A stretch of 64,000 nt of DNA from an uncultured Veillonellaceae bacterium (GTDB lineage Bacteria; Bacillota; Negativicutes; Selenomonadales; Selenomonadaceae): contig CACZZN010000012.1 of the NCBI GenBank assembly GCA_902785705.1, positions 1-64,000 of the forward strand, given 5' to 3'. This document shows, piece by piece, positions 1 to 7,996 of the stretch. A program made the translations under genes and the position numbers. The notes under the pieces are model-generated. The model was not told where the DNA came from and did no database searches. It saw only the letters and a program-made list of their open reading frames with translations. Positions within the stretch are counted from its first letter, which is position 1; every line of letters begins with the position of its first letter.

Positions 1-18
1 TTCTCACAACCAAATCGC

Positions 19-65
19 AAGGGAAAACCCCGTGCCTTTGAAAAAGGGGCACGGGGCTTTCCCTT
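19..65. terminator. Terminator-like hairpin, long GC-rich stem
   Basis: A near-perfect stem pairs the arm around 19-38 (contains CCCCGTGCC) with the arm around 48-65 (contains GGCACGGGG) across an A-rich loop. It is symmetrical enough to work in both directions. It probably ends a gene lying left of the window. Seen directly; function inferred. Confidence 0.7.
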
Positions 66-107
66 GGATATTGAGAAGCGAGAATAAGAATCTCCAAGAT
101 AACCAAA

Positions 108-160
108 AAGGGAAGCCATATCTTAATCTGATTAGGATATGGCTTCCTTTCCGATTTTTT
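108..160 (+). terminator. Rho-independent terminator
   Basis: Arms of about 16 bp (AAGGGAAGCCATATC and its near complement before 150) enclose a 12-nt loop and are followed by a run of six T at 155-160. This is a textbook plus-strand terminator. Together with the hairpin at 19-65 it isolates the first gene of the window from whatever is upstream. Between 160 and 280 I see nothing recognisable. Confidence 0.75.
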
Positions 161-279
161 GGGGGATGAAACTGTCGATGTGTCGGACACAGTTCTCCCC
201 TGTGAAGATTTTGCATATTGGGCGTCAGGAACTCATCGAATAATTTCCAAACGGGGCGGGTGTTTCCCTATAGAAATGC

Positions 280-308
280 TTTATCGATGGGGACATTCGT
301 GGTATAAT
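280..308 (+). promoter_or_regulatory. Extended -10 promoter for the 427 gene
   Basis: TATAAT at 303-308 is preceded by TGG (TGn, extended -10) and, 17 bp upstream, by a weak TTTATC -35. It faces the exported protein that starts at 427. The leader then runs through the hairpin element at 321-395. Confidence 0.6.
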
Positions 309-320
309 GCACCATGTATC

Positions 321-395
321 ATAGGAACTGTTCATAAATAAATTTTAGATTTACCCTGCGTCCTATCTTAAAATTTATTTATTGTCCGTTCCATA
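321..395. repeat. Short copy of a GGAACTG-ended palindromic element
   Basis: Inverted arms read GGAACTGTTCATAAATAAAT on the left and, in reverse complement, GGAACGGACAATAAATAAAT on the right, around a short centre. The ends match those of the longer element at 36077-36245 (GGAACTG then TAAATAAATT), but the CGTAGC/GCTACG core is missing. It looks like an internally deleted member of that family and lies in the leader of the 427 gene. Confidence 0.6.
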
Positions 396-426
396 GCATC
401 GATTTTTTGAAAGGTGGAAACAATTT

Positions 427-1032
427 ATGAACGGAAAAAAGATTTTGGCGCTGGCGCTGGTCTCCATGGCTCTTTGCGGGGGGAGCGTCCCATATGGAGC
501 GTCCGTCCTGCCGTCCTTCGGCGTGGCGCAGGCTGCGGAGACAAAGCCCGTCTGGCAGGAGGATATTGATGAAGCGACGCGGGATGATACCATGGCTTTC
601 GGCATCTATATCGGCAAGTCCATGGACGCATTCATCTCCGATTTCCAGAAACGGGGCTGGACCCGGGCCGATGAAAACGGGGCCGTGGTGTTCACCAAAA
701 AGTATACGGACTATGCCATGATGGTCGCTGTGCATCCCCATTCAGAGAAAAAGACTCTCGTGGGCAACTATCGCATCCGTTTCTACGGCAAGACCAGAGA
801 CATAGCAGATGAGATGTACATGCGGGCAGAAAAGAACTTTGCCTACAATTTCGGCCGCCCCAACCTGAAGCGGGGGACCTCCAATATGACCTGGTTCCTG
901 AACGACAGCTTTTCCATCGTGGTGGAATACAACGAGTACGATGCCAGAATGCCGCTGGTCAAGCGTTTCTTCCCCTACGAGATCGTGATCAAGCGGGAAG
1001 TGGGAGATTTCAGCAAATTCTTCCAGCAGTAA
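427..1032 (+). CDS. Exported protein of unknown function
   Basis: 201 aa. Residues 1-36 form a clear Sec signal peptide (positively charged NGKK, hydrophobic LALALVSMALCG, cleavage expected after AQA near residue 36), so the mature protein should be periplasmic. The rest is a small mixed alpha/beta protein rich in aromatic and basic residues, with no motif I recognise. ATG 427 follows an AAGGTGG ribosome site. It has its own promoter at 280-308 and ends 23 bp before the kinase-like gene at 1056, so read-through into the next operon is possible. No function is assigned. Confidence 0.8.
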   Translation: MNGKKILALALVSMALCGGSVPYGASVLPSFGVAQAAETKPVWQEDIDEATRDDTMAFGIYIGKSMDAFISDFQKRGWTRADENGAVVFTKKYTDYAMMVAVHPHSEKKTLVGNYRIRFYGKTRDIADEMYMRAEKNFAYNFGRPNLKRGTSNMTWFLNDSFSIVVEYNEYDARMPLVKRFFPYEIVIKREVGDFSKFFQQ

Positions 1033-1055
1033 CATTTTGGGGAACTGGAGGCACG

Positions 1056-1988
1056 ATGAAAATGGGATTGCGGCCGATGCCGAGGGAAATCTCCTTGACG
1101 GGCTGTCCTTGCGTAGGAAAGGGAAAAAATGGCGCGGTCTACCGTCTGGATCGGGATACCATCGTGAAGCTTTTTCGGATGGACGAGGAAACGGCTTGGA
1201 AAAGCGCGGAGCAGGAGAAGCACAATGCCCAGACTGCCTATGACCTCGGTGTGCCCACCGCACGCTCCTTTGATGTGGTGCGGTGCGACGGGCATCCGGG
1301 CATCGTCTTTGAGCTGCTGGAGGCAAAAAGCCTGCGGGAGCTTGTGGCGGCGGAGCCGGAGCGTCTGGAGGCGCTGGCGACGAAAAGCGCCGAGCTGCTC
1401 CGCGCCATCCATCGGATCGAGGTTCCGAAGGGAGCCTTTCCGTCTATCGCCGACACCTATCGCCGCCGTGCGGAGAGTCTGGACGGCTGGCTGACAACGG
1501 AAGAAACAGAAGCGCTTTGCCGGGTGATTGCCTCCATCCCGGAACGCTGTGCCTATGTCCACGGGGATTTTCACCGGGGCAATCTGATGGTGCGGGGGGA
1601 AGACCTGCTCCTGATCGATATGGCGGACAGCAGCACGGGGCATCCCTTCTATGATGTACTGGGCTTTTATACGCTGGGCATGGATATCGTGCGGATGGTG
1701 CCTCCTGCTGCCGTAAAGCGGATCATCGGCTGGGATGTGGCTGAGGTCCAAAAGGAGTGGGACGTGTTCAGCCGCTGTTATTTCCGCGGCAGGAGCGATG
1801 ATGAGCGCAGGGAGGTGGATGCCATGCTGGCCTTCTATGCACAGATGCGGCAGCTCGTCTTCCTCAAGATCGTCCCCGTTCTGACCGACGAGATGCGCCG
1901 GCAGATCGTGGCGGATGCCAGGGAACGTTTCTTTCCGATGGTTCCCGGGTGCATCGAGCGATTCGCTCCGCTCATGGAAGGCATGTGA
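1056..1988 (+). CDS. APH/choline-kinase-fold phosphotransferase
   Basis: 310 aa. It carries the hallmarks of the aminoglycoside phosphotransferase/choline kinase superfamily: a glycine-rich nucleotide loop (GKGKNGAVYRL, residues 21-31) with a following Lys38, the catalytic loop HGDFHRGN (169-176) and the metal-binding segment IDMADS (187-192). All catalytic residues look intact, so it should be an ATP-dependent small-molecule kinase in the cytoplasm. The substrate is unknown; drug resistance is only one possibility and the context argues for a biosynthetic role. It is the first gene of a four-gene operon, and its stop overlaps the start of the transporter gene by ATGA. The ATG at 1056 follows GGAACTGGAGG. 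Confidence 0.85.
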   Translation: MKMGLRPMPREISLTGCPCVGKGKNGAVYRLDRDTIVKLFRMDEETAWKSAEQEKHNAQTAYDLGVPTARSFDVVRCDGHPGIVFELLEAKSLRELVAAEPERLEALATKSAELLRAIHRIEVPKGAFPSIADTYRRRAESLDGWLTTEETEALCRVIASIPERCAYVHGDFHRGNLMVRGEDLLLIDMADSSTGHPFYDVLGFYTLGMDIVRMVPPAAVKRIIGWDVAEVQKEWDVFSRCYFRGRSDDERREVDAMLAFYAQMRQLVFLKIVPVLTDEMRRQIVADARERFFPMVPGCIERFAPLMEGM

Positions 1989-3757
1989 TGAAGACGAACG
2001 AGATGTTGCTGCAGCGTACGTTTCGGCGGTTCATGCGGAAAATGATCGCCAATAATCTCATGATATTCCTGGGCTCCATCGTGAACGGTATCGTCATCAG
2101 CCGATGGCTGGGCACGGAAGCCATGGGAGCTTTTCAGCTGACGCTTCCCCTCATCTTCGTGGTGATGATGTTCAGCCAGATCCTCTCCATGGGTGTGCAG
2201 AACTGCTGCGCCAAAAGCCTGGGGGCAGGCGACAGGGAAAGCGCTGAGCGCTATTACACTACCGCTTGTTTGGTGGGACTGCCCTTTTCCCTTTTCTTGG
2301 CGGCGGGCATGTTTTTTTGTGCCGATGGGCTGGCTGCGCTTCTCGGTGCGGAGGGCGCGGCAGGCGGGCTCCATCGGCATGCCGTCGACTACCTTCAGGG
2401 CATTTCTTTCGGGATCCCTTTGCTGCTCTTCATTCCCATGCAGGTTTCTGTCCTGTTTCTGGCGGGCGGGGCCAAATATGCCATGCGGGCGATTGCCGTT
2501 CAGACTGTGGTGAACATCGTCGGCGCCCTGCTGAATGTCCTCTGGCTGGAGGGCGGTATGTTGGGCATGGGGCTGGTCATGTCCGTCACCTATCTGGTGT
2601 CCCTGGCTGTCATGGTACGGGGAGGAGGAAGCGGCTGTATCGGCTTGCGCCGTCATGGTATGAGCCTGCGCTATGTTTGGCCCGTTCTCCGCATCGGGCT
2701 GCCCTCGGCCGTGGATCGTTTTTACAAGTCCGTGCAAATGTTCGTGGTCAACCATGCGCTGCTCGCCGCAGCTCCCGGCGTGGCCATCGCCGCCTTTGCC
2801 GATATCAACGCGCTGAACAACATCCTGAATCCCGTGGTCATGGGTCTGAGCGCGACGACCCTCACCATGGCGGGGGTTTTTGTCGGCGAGGGGGACCGAT
2901 TGTCCCTTTGCAGTCTCCTGAACATCGCTGTGAAGCATACCGTTCTGGTGACGCTCGCGGTCGCTCTTTTGGTTTTCGCCGCAGCCCCGCAGCTCATCGG
3001 CCTTTTCGTTGAAGAGGGCGAGGCCTTCGATGCCGCAGTGGAGGCTCTTTCCATTTACATCTGGTACTTGCCGTTGTATGGGGTCAATAATGTCCTGCAA
3101 AAATACTATCTCGGCGTCAACGCCATGAAGATGACCTATCTGACCTCCCTGCTGGACAATCTGCTGTTCATCTGCCTGCTTGCCTGGGGACTGGGACAGC
3201 GGTTCGGCGCCGTAGGCGTGTGGTATGCCTTTCTGCTTGCCGAGCTCCTCACTGCCGTCACCCTGCTTTTGGTGATTGCATGCAAGAACGGGAGATGGCC
3301 GCGGTCTGCCTTTGACTATGCCTGCCTGCCCTCCCATGTCGCTGCCACGATGCCCGCATTTGCCGCCTCCGTCTCCGATATGGGAGAGGCGGCAGCAGCG
3401 TCGGAAGGCGCGCGGCAATACCTGCTGGCCCACGGAGCCTCTGAGCGGGATGCCGCGCTGATGGCGCTTTGCATCGAGGAAATGGGCGGCAACATCATCC
3501 GCTGGGGATTTCAGGACGGGAAAAAGCACAGCGTCGATATCCTCGTGACGAAAAAATCGGGCTGGACGCTGCGCATACGGGATGACTGCGCTGCCTTCGA
3601 CCCGAAGCGGTGGCTCCAGATCCATGAGGCTGACGATCCGATCAAACATATCGGCATTCGTACCGTGTGCGCCATGGCGGATGATGTGCGCTATTCCAGG
3701 CCCTTGGGCCTGAACTATTTGTTCATTGACCTCGGAAAGGGGAGTCCTGCCACATGA
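1988..3757 (+). CDS. MATE-family transporter fused to an RsbW-like ATPase domain
   Basis: 589 aa. Residues 1 to about 445 are a polytopic MATE/MOP flippase-type transporter with roughly 12 membrane segments. A soluble C-terminal domain (about 470-585) resembles the anti-sigma/serine-kinase HATPase family (RsbW, SpoIIAB): an N-box ALCIEEMGGNIIRWGF with the E-xxx-N pattern, a G1-like box RDDCAAFDP, and a weaker HIGIRTV segment in place of the second glycine box. The start chosen is ATG 1988, which overlaps the upstream TGA; an in-frame ATG at 1949 would overlap the kinase gene and has no ribosome site. The stop overlaps the next start (3754), so the operon is translationally coupled. I infer an exporter whose activity is linked to ATP binding or partner-switch phosphorylation. 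Confidence 0.88.
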   Translation: MKTNEMLLQRTFRRFMRKMIANNLMIFLGSIVNGIVISRWLGTEAMGAFQLTLPLIFVVMMFSQILSMGVQNCCAKSLGAGDRESAERYYTTACLVGLPFSLFLAAGMFFCADGLAALLGAEGAAGGLHRHAVDYLQGISFGIPLLLFIPMQVSVLFLAGGAKYAMRAIAVQTVVNIVGALLNVLWLEGGMLGMGLVMSVTYLVSLAVMVRGGGSGCIGLRRHGMSLRYVWPVLRIGLPSAVDRFYKSVQMFVVNHALLAAAPGVAIAAFADINALNNILNPVVMGLSATTLTMAGVFVGEGDRLSLCSLLNIAVKHTVLVTLAVALLVFAAAPQLIGLFVEEGEAFDAAVEALSIYIWYLPLYGVNNVLQKYYLGVNAMKMTYLTSLLDNLLFICLLAWGLGQRFGAVGVWYAFLLAELLTAVTLLLVIACKNGRWPRSAFDYACLPSHVAATMPAFAASVSDMGEAAAASEGARQYLLAHGASERDAALMALCIEEMGGNIIRWGFQDGKKHSVDILVTKKSGWTLRIRDDCAAFDPKRWLQIHEADDPIKHIGIRTVCAMADDVRYSRPLGLNYLFIDLGKGSPAT

Positions 3758-5055
3758 ATCTCATGCCTGTCGGTATATCCAATCAATTGTTTTACTTCAT
3801 GAACGGGGGGGAAGGGTCCGCTTTCGACATCTGTTTCCGCTTCGTGTGCGAGGCGCCGCCGGATCGGGCAAAGCTCTGTCGGGCGATTGAGGCCACGCTG
3901 AAAAACTTTCCGGAATTCGCCCTGCGCCCGGCGATTCGTGGGAACGCCGTCTGGGGGATGCCGAACGAGAATGAGGTTCCGCTTCTTGATGATGACGGGA
4001 GCATCCTGCACTACGGGACCGAGGAGACGGCGGGCTACCTCTTTGCCTTCCGATGCTCCGGTACGGGCTTTTCCTTCTCCTACTTCCACGGGCTTGCGGA
4101 CTTTCACGGTGTCTGGTGTTTTCTTCGCACTTTGTTTTATCACTACGCGCTGGAGCAGGGGCTGTCCGTACCGCCAGATGACTTTGTCCGTCTGGATGCG
4201 GCGCAAATGGTATCTGCGGACGAGCAGGAACGGCTGGATCCCTATCGGAGATTCGCTCCCGTCGGGGACGATGCCCTGCCGCCTTCGGATTTGAGCGATG
4301 CCTTTGCCTTGCCGGAAGATTTTTACGATGATGATGTTCCGTATTGTACCAGCTATGAGATACGCACGCCGCTGAAGGATTTTTTGGCCGCCGCCAAAGA
4401 GCGGCAGACCTCGGTGTCAGCGCTTTTGTCGCTGCTGGCTGCCAGAGCCGTCGCGGGGCTTTACGACAGGTCGGGAAAGCCTATCCGCATCATGACATCG
4501 GCCGATATGCGGAAGTATTATGGCGCCGAGACCATGGTGAACTTCTCCGATGCTGTTTTCCTCGACTATGACGACACCATCTCCGACCTTCCCTTCACGG
4601 AGCAGGCCGGACGCCTGCGGGCGGCGCTGAAAGCCCAGATGAGCAAGGAACACTTCGATCCGCTGCTCCTTCAAAAGACAAGGACCGTGCAGGGCTGGCT
4701 CCGGTCGGGGCTTCCCATCACGGAGTGGAACCGCCGCTTTCGGGAACCGCCCCCAAAGAATGTCATGACCATTGCCCTGACCTATCCCGGCAGTCTCGAC
4801 CTTCCCCCGGCGTATCAGCCGCTGGTCAGGGAGATCACCCGGGACATATGTATCCTGGGGGCCAAGGTGTTCGGCCTTTCGGTGATGACGTTCGGCGGTG
4901 TCATGTACATCCGCTCCAGCCAGCGGTTCGCCTCCGATGCCATCATGCGGGGGATGGAGCGCGAACTGGGCGCATTGGGATTGCAGACGGATTTCAGCGG
5001 CCTGGAGCCGTATCGGGGGAATCTGGTTCTGACCGAGCGTTTTGCACAGTTATGA
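3754..5055 (+). CDS. Condensation/CAT-fold acyltransferase-like protein
   Basis: 433 aa. The overall plan matches the chloramphenicol acetyltransferase/NRPS condensation superfamily (PapA- and alcohol acetyltransferase-like). A FHGLADFHG segment at residues 111-119 keeps the His (112) and Asp (116) of the HHxxxDG active-site motif but lacks the first His and has a shifted Gly. No carrier domain or signal peptide is present, so it should act in the cytoplasm on a soluble acyl donor. It overlaps the transporter gene by 4 bp and is followed 54 bp later by the GT2-GH3 gene. Substrate unknown; superfamily placement is fairly confident, exact chemistry is not. Confidence 0.72.
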   Translation: MNLMPVGISNQLFYFMNGGEGSAFDICFRFVCEAPPDRAKLCRAIEATLKNFPEFALRPAIRGNAVWGMPNENEVPLLDDDGSILHYGTEETAGYLFAFRCSGTGFSFSYFHGLADFHGVWCFLRTLFYHYALEQGLSVPPDDFVRLDAAQMVSADEQERLDPYRRFAPVGDDALPPSDLSDAFALPEDFYDDDVPYCTSYEIRTPLKDFLAAAKERQTSVSALLSLLAARAVAGLYDRSGKPIRIMTSADMRKYYGAETMVNFSDAVFLDYDDTISDLPFTEQAGRLRAALKAQMSKEHFDPLLLQKTRTVQGWLRSGLPITEWNRRFREPPPKNVMTIALTYPGSLDLPPAYQPLVREITRDICILGAKVFGLSVMTFGGVMYIRSSQRFASDAIMRGMERELGALGLQTDFSGLEPYRGNLVLTERFAQL

Positions 5056-5109
5056 GTCTTCTGTCGTCATTTATGCATCTTCTGCTATTGTCCCTGAAGG
5101 AGGAAAAGC

Positions 5110-7716
5110 GTGTACCAGATTTCGATTGTTACTCCGTTTCACAATGTGGCTATGGAGCGGTTTCGTCGCAGCTACGAGTCCTTGCAGGCGCAGACCCTTG
5201 GATTCCAAAACATCCAGTGGATCGTCGTCCTGCACAATACAGAGCCGCAGTATCAAGAGGCTGTACATGCCCTCCTGCGGGAGCACGATAATGTCATCAT
5301 CCAATCCATCGACAACGATATCCACACCCCGTCCAGTCCGCGCAATCATGGGATGAAGCTTGCTACGGCGCCCTATCTGGGCTTTCTCGACGGCGATGAC
5401 AGCTACACGCCCGACTGTCTGGAGACGGCCATCCGCCGCATGAGGGCGGCGGATGCGCAGATGGTGGTGTTTCGCAGGGAGTTTCGGATGGAGCAAGAGG
5501 ATTTGATGCCCCTCACCGAGATTGTCATGTGGGATCAGACGCAGGAGAAAATCATCGTTGACCGTGAGCATTGGGAAGACAAAAAAATGTTCAGCGGTGT
5601 TTGGGGCATGGTGACCTCCCGCATCTTTGACCGGCTGTTCCTGGAGAAGCACCATATCACCTTTGACGAGGAGGTTCCCTTCACCGAGGACAATCTGTTT
5701 CTCATCGAAGCCTACGGGAAGGTGGATCGGGTATGCTACCTGCCCCAATTCATCGGCTATCGCTATTTCATTCATGGGGACTCTCTGGTGCAGAGCATGG
5801 GAAAGCGCTCCGGCGCCGAGCTTATTTCCTATGCCAAGGGATTCTGCAAGATTTTTGACGCGGCCTTCCGCAACGGTATCTACGCGGACTGGTTCATGTC
5901 CTTCACCCTCACGGCCTACGCTCAGGCCATGCTGCACGCGCCGAATCTCACGCTGGCGGATCGGCAGGCCATCAAGGAGATTCTGGAGCCTTATGTCCAC
6001 CAGATTCCCCTGCTGCCCGTCAACAAGCTCACCTCGGAGAGCGATGCCCGCATGTTTTTCCAAGTTCCCAGGGATGTCATTCTGCACCCGGAGCATTTCG
6101 ACCGGGGCGGACACATGCAGACCATTTGGAACGGGCAGGATGTTCTGCTTTCCATTCTCCGGCGCAACCAAAGCACCGATTACGGTGTCCGCTATCATTT
6201 CGAAGCCCTGCGGACGGCGGAGGGATACCAGAGGAGAGTGCCTTTCAGCTCCTACGATACCTATGCGCCCCTCGTCGAATTGCAGACGAAAATCGGGGAA
6301 AGGGGCATCTTTTCCGCCGATCCGACCGTCTGTTATCTCCTTTCCGCCGATGCCGTGGGCGCGCCGCGGCTGATTCCCGCTACGGAGAAGCATTTGGAGC
6401 CGTATCTGCGGCAATTTGCACAGGCTGTCCGCAATCGAACTACCTTTCTTCTGTTCGAGAGTCTGCCCATGAGAACGCAATACAATGATCGGACCGCATT
6501 GAATTCCCTGTCCGGCATCATTCTGTCCGCCTTTCTTCGGGAAGAGAGGGACACGCTTTACGCCGGAGGTGCGAAGTTCACGTCCCCCGAAATTCTGCTG
6601 GCTCCGCCGTCGGCCATGGACACCCTCTATCTTCGCCTGCTCTTTGCACTGAAGGAAAGGGAGGTGGAGCAGATCGTGTCTCCTTTCGTCTGGGGCATTG
6701 TGGAGGTGCTGTCCGTTCTGGAGCGACGTCATGAGGACTTGTGCAGCGATATCGAGCGAGGGCGGATCGATACGCCCCTTGACATCCCGGAGCCCTTCCT
6801 GCGGCAGATCAACGGCCTCCTGCATCCGGACCGGGAACGGGCAGGGGAATTGCGGCGGATTTTCCGTGAAGGCTTCCATTCTCCCGTGGTGAGGAAAATC
6901 TGGCCGCGCATCCGGCGCATCGTTGCATGCGGCACGGGGGGTTTCCGCATCTATCGCGACCGACTGAAGCGCTACGCAGGAGACATTCCCTTTTCCAACG
7001 GTGTCCTCGCCTTTTCTGCGGCGCTTGTGGGGAAGGCCATAGGGGAAACGGAGGATTACGAGATGGTCACGGGCCACTGCTTCTACGAATTCCTGCCCTG
7101 CTGTGACGGAGGTCGGGAGCCCGCGCCCCTCATGCTCAGCCAGCTGCAGGCGGGGGAAGATTATGAGTTGGTGGTTACCAATCAGGCGGGGTTTTACCGC
7201 TACCGCACAGGCTGTCTGATCCGGGTGAAGGAGAACAAAAACGGACGCGCAGTGTTCCGTTTCCTCGGTCATAAATCTCAATTCGCAAGGCTCGATTCGG
7301 TCATTTTCGGTGAAGATGATGTTTACGCGGCGATTGTCGAGGCGGCCGACGGCGCTGTCCCTATTGCCGATTTTGCTTTCTATGCCGATTCCGGGGAGCG
7401 GCGCTGGGTCATCCTGCTGGAACCGGAAGAACAGGGCTTCGATGCGGACTGGCTCTCCCCCGATAAGACGGATGCGTTGGCGCAGAGGCTGGACACTGCC
7501 CTCGGCAAAGTCAACCCAGCCTACGCCGCAGCTCGCGCGGCAGGGCTTTCCCCTTGCTGCCTGGGCTGGAACGAACCTCAGACACATTTTCTCTATCGGG
7601 ATATGACGCGGTTTCGTCATCAGACGGCGCCGGATCAGATCAAGCCGGCTCACTGCCTGACCGATCCTCGGCAGATCAAACTCTTTCGGCAGATGAGGTA
7701 CGGGAGAGGCGTCTGA
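5110..7716 (+). CDS. GT2 glycosyltransferase fused to a GH3-type adenylating domain with degenerate motifs
   Basis: 868 aa. Residues 1 to about 230 are a family 2 glycosyltransferase (ISIVTPFHN start, nucleotide-sugar motif FLDGDD at 92-97, later FTEDNLF at 191-197). After a helical linker, residues about 345-868 follow the GH3 family (plant auxin acyl-amido synthetases and bacterial relatives): RNQSTDYG near 352, VPFSSYDTYAPLV near 377, CGTGGF at 607-612, YELVVTNQAGFYRYRTG at 685-701. The three adenylation motifs are altered: the SSGTTG loop is LSADAVG (411-417), the YxSSE motif is FSAALVG (635-641), and YRYRxGD ends GC (701-702). GTG 5110 is the start, after AAGGAGG. It closes the operon with the acyltransferase and MATE genes. 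Confidence 0.85.
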   Translation: MYQISIVTPFHNVAMERFRRSYESLQAQTLGFQNIQWIVVLHNTEPQYQEAVHALLREHDNVIIQSIDNDIHTPSSPRNHGMKLATAPYLGFLDGDDSYTPDCLETAIRRMRAADAQMVVFRREFRMEQEDLMPLTEIVMWDQTQEKIIVDREHWEDKKMFSGVWGMVTSRIFDRLFLEKHHITFDEEVPFTEDNLFLIEAYGKVDRVCYLPQFIGYRYFIHGDSLVQSMGKRSGAELISYAKGFCKIFDAAFRNGIYADWFMSFTLTAYAQAMLHAPNLTLADRQAIKEILEPYVHQIPLLPVNKLTSESDARMFFQVPRDVILHPEHFDRGGHMQTIWNGQDVLLSILRRNQSTDYGVRYHFEALRTAEGYQRRVPFSSYDTYAPLVELQTKIGERGIFSADPTVCYLLSADAVGAPRLIPATEKHLEPYLRQFAQAVRNRTTFLLFESLPMRTQYNDRTALNSLSGIILSAFLREERDTLYAGGAKFTSPEILLAPPSAMDTLYLRLLFALKEREVEQIVSPFVWGIVEVLSVLERRHEDLCSDIERGRIDTPLDIPEPFLRQINGLLHPDRERAGELRRIFREGFHSPVVRKIWPRIRRIVACGTGGFRIYRDRLKRYAGDIPFSNGVLAFSAALVGKAIGETEDYEMVTGHCFYEFLPCCDGGREPAPLMLSQLQAGEDYELVVTNQAGFYRYRTGCLIRVKENKNGRAVFRFLGHKSQFARLDSVIFGEDDVYAAIVEAADGAVPIADFAFYADSGERRWVILLEPEEQGFDADWLSPDKTDALAQRLDTALGKVNPAYAAARAAGLSPCCLGWNEPQTHFLYRDMTRFRHQTAPDQIKPAHCLTDPRQIKLFRQMRYGRGV

Positions 7717-7737
7717 ATTTCTGACGATATTTGTCCT

Positions 7738-7833
7738 TGGCAAAATCTGAACGCCTGCGTTATGTCAGGACAAGCCTGACGAAACGCCATAAGGTGTATT
7801 TTGCCTGTGGCAAAATCTGAACGCCTGCGTTAT
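7738..7833 (+). repeat. Pair of identical 26-bp direct repeats
   Basis: The 26-bp sequence beginning TGGCAAAATCTGAACG occurs at 7738-7763 and again, identical, at 7808-7833. The second copy continues into AATG, creating TATAAT at 7832-7837, a possible -10 for the LCP gene. Only two copies exist, so this is not an array. Confidence 0.8.
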
Positions 7834-7839
7834 AATGAA

Positions 7840-7996
7840 ACCTGAATCCGTGAAACTGGATGGATATGATGTACTTGCTATGTCCGCCCCCTTGGGGGCG
7901 GGGAACCATCGAAGATGGTGGTGGGGGTGACGATTTTACGGTAGGAGACTGCATTCATTGACAGACGGACAGTGTTCGAGTTTCACGGATTCAGGT
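7840..7996. repeat. 157-bp segment bounded by perfect 18-bp inverted repeats
   Basis: ACCTGAATCCGTGAAACT at 7840-7857 is the exact reverse complement of 7979-7996. Inside lie two further hairpins: CCGCCCCC/GGGGGCGG around 7885-7902 and ACCATC-GAA-GATGGT at 7905-7919. The right arm runs into the putative GTG start of the LCP gene. It resembles a small palindromic insertion (MITE- or REP-like). No coding sequence inside. Confidence 0.7.

Noticed and set aside
1835-3649. Open frame of 604 codons on the minus strand, antisense to the MATE gene
   Set aside because: Same reasoning: the plus strand encodes a clear MATE transporter. The antisense product is low-complexity and has no start context.
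5071-7743. Open frame of 890 codons on the minus strand, antisense to the GT2-GH3 gene
   Set aside because: The plus-strand frame has clear GT2 and GH3 motifs, ribosome site and operon context. The antisense translation is rich in Arg, His and Gln with no recognisable domain, as expected from GC-rich sequence.
7738-7833. CRISPR array
   Set aside because: Only two copies of a non-palindromic repeat; no further units and no cas genes in the window.
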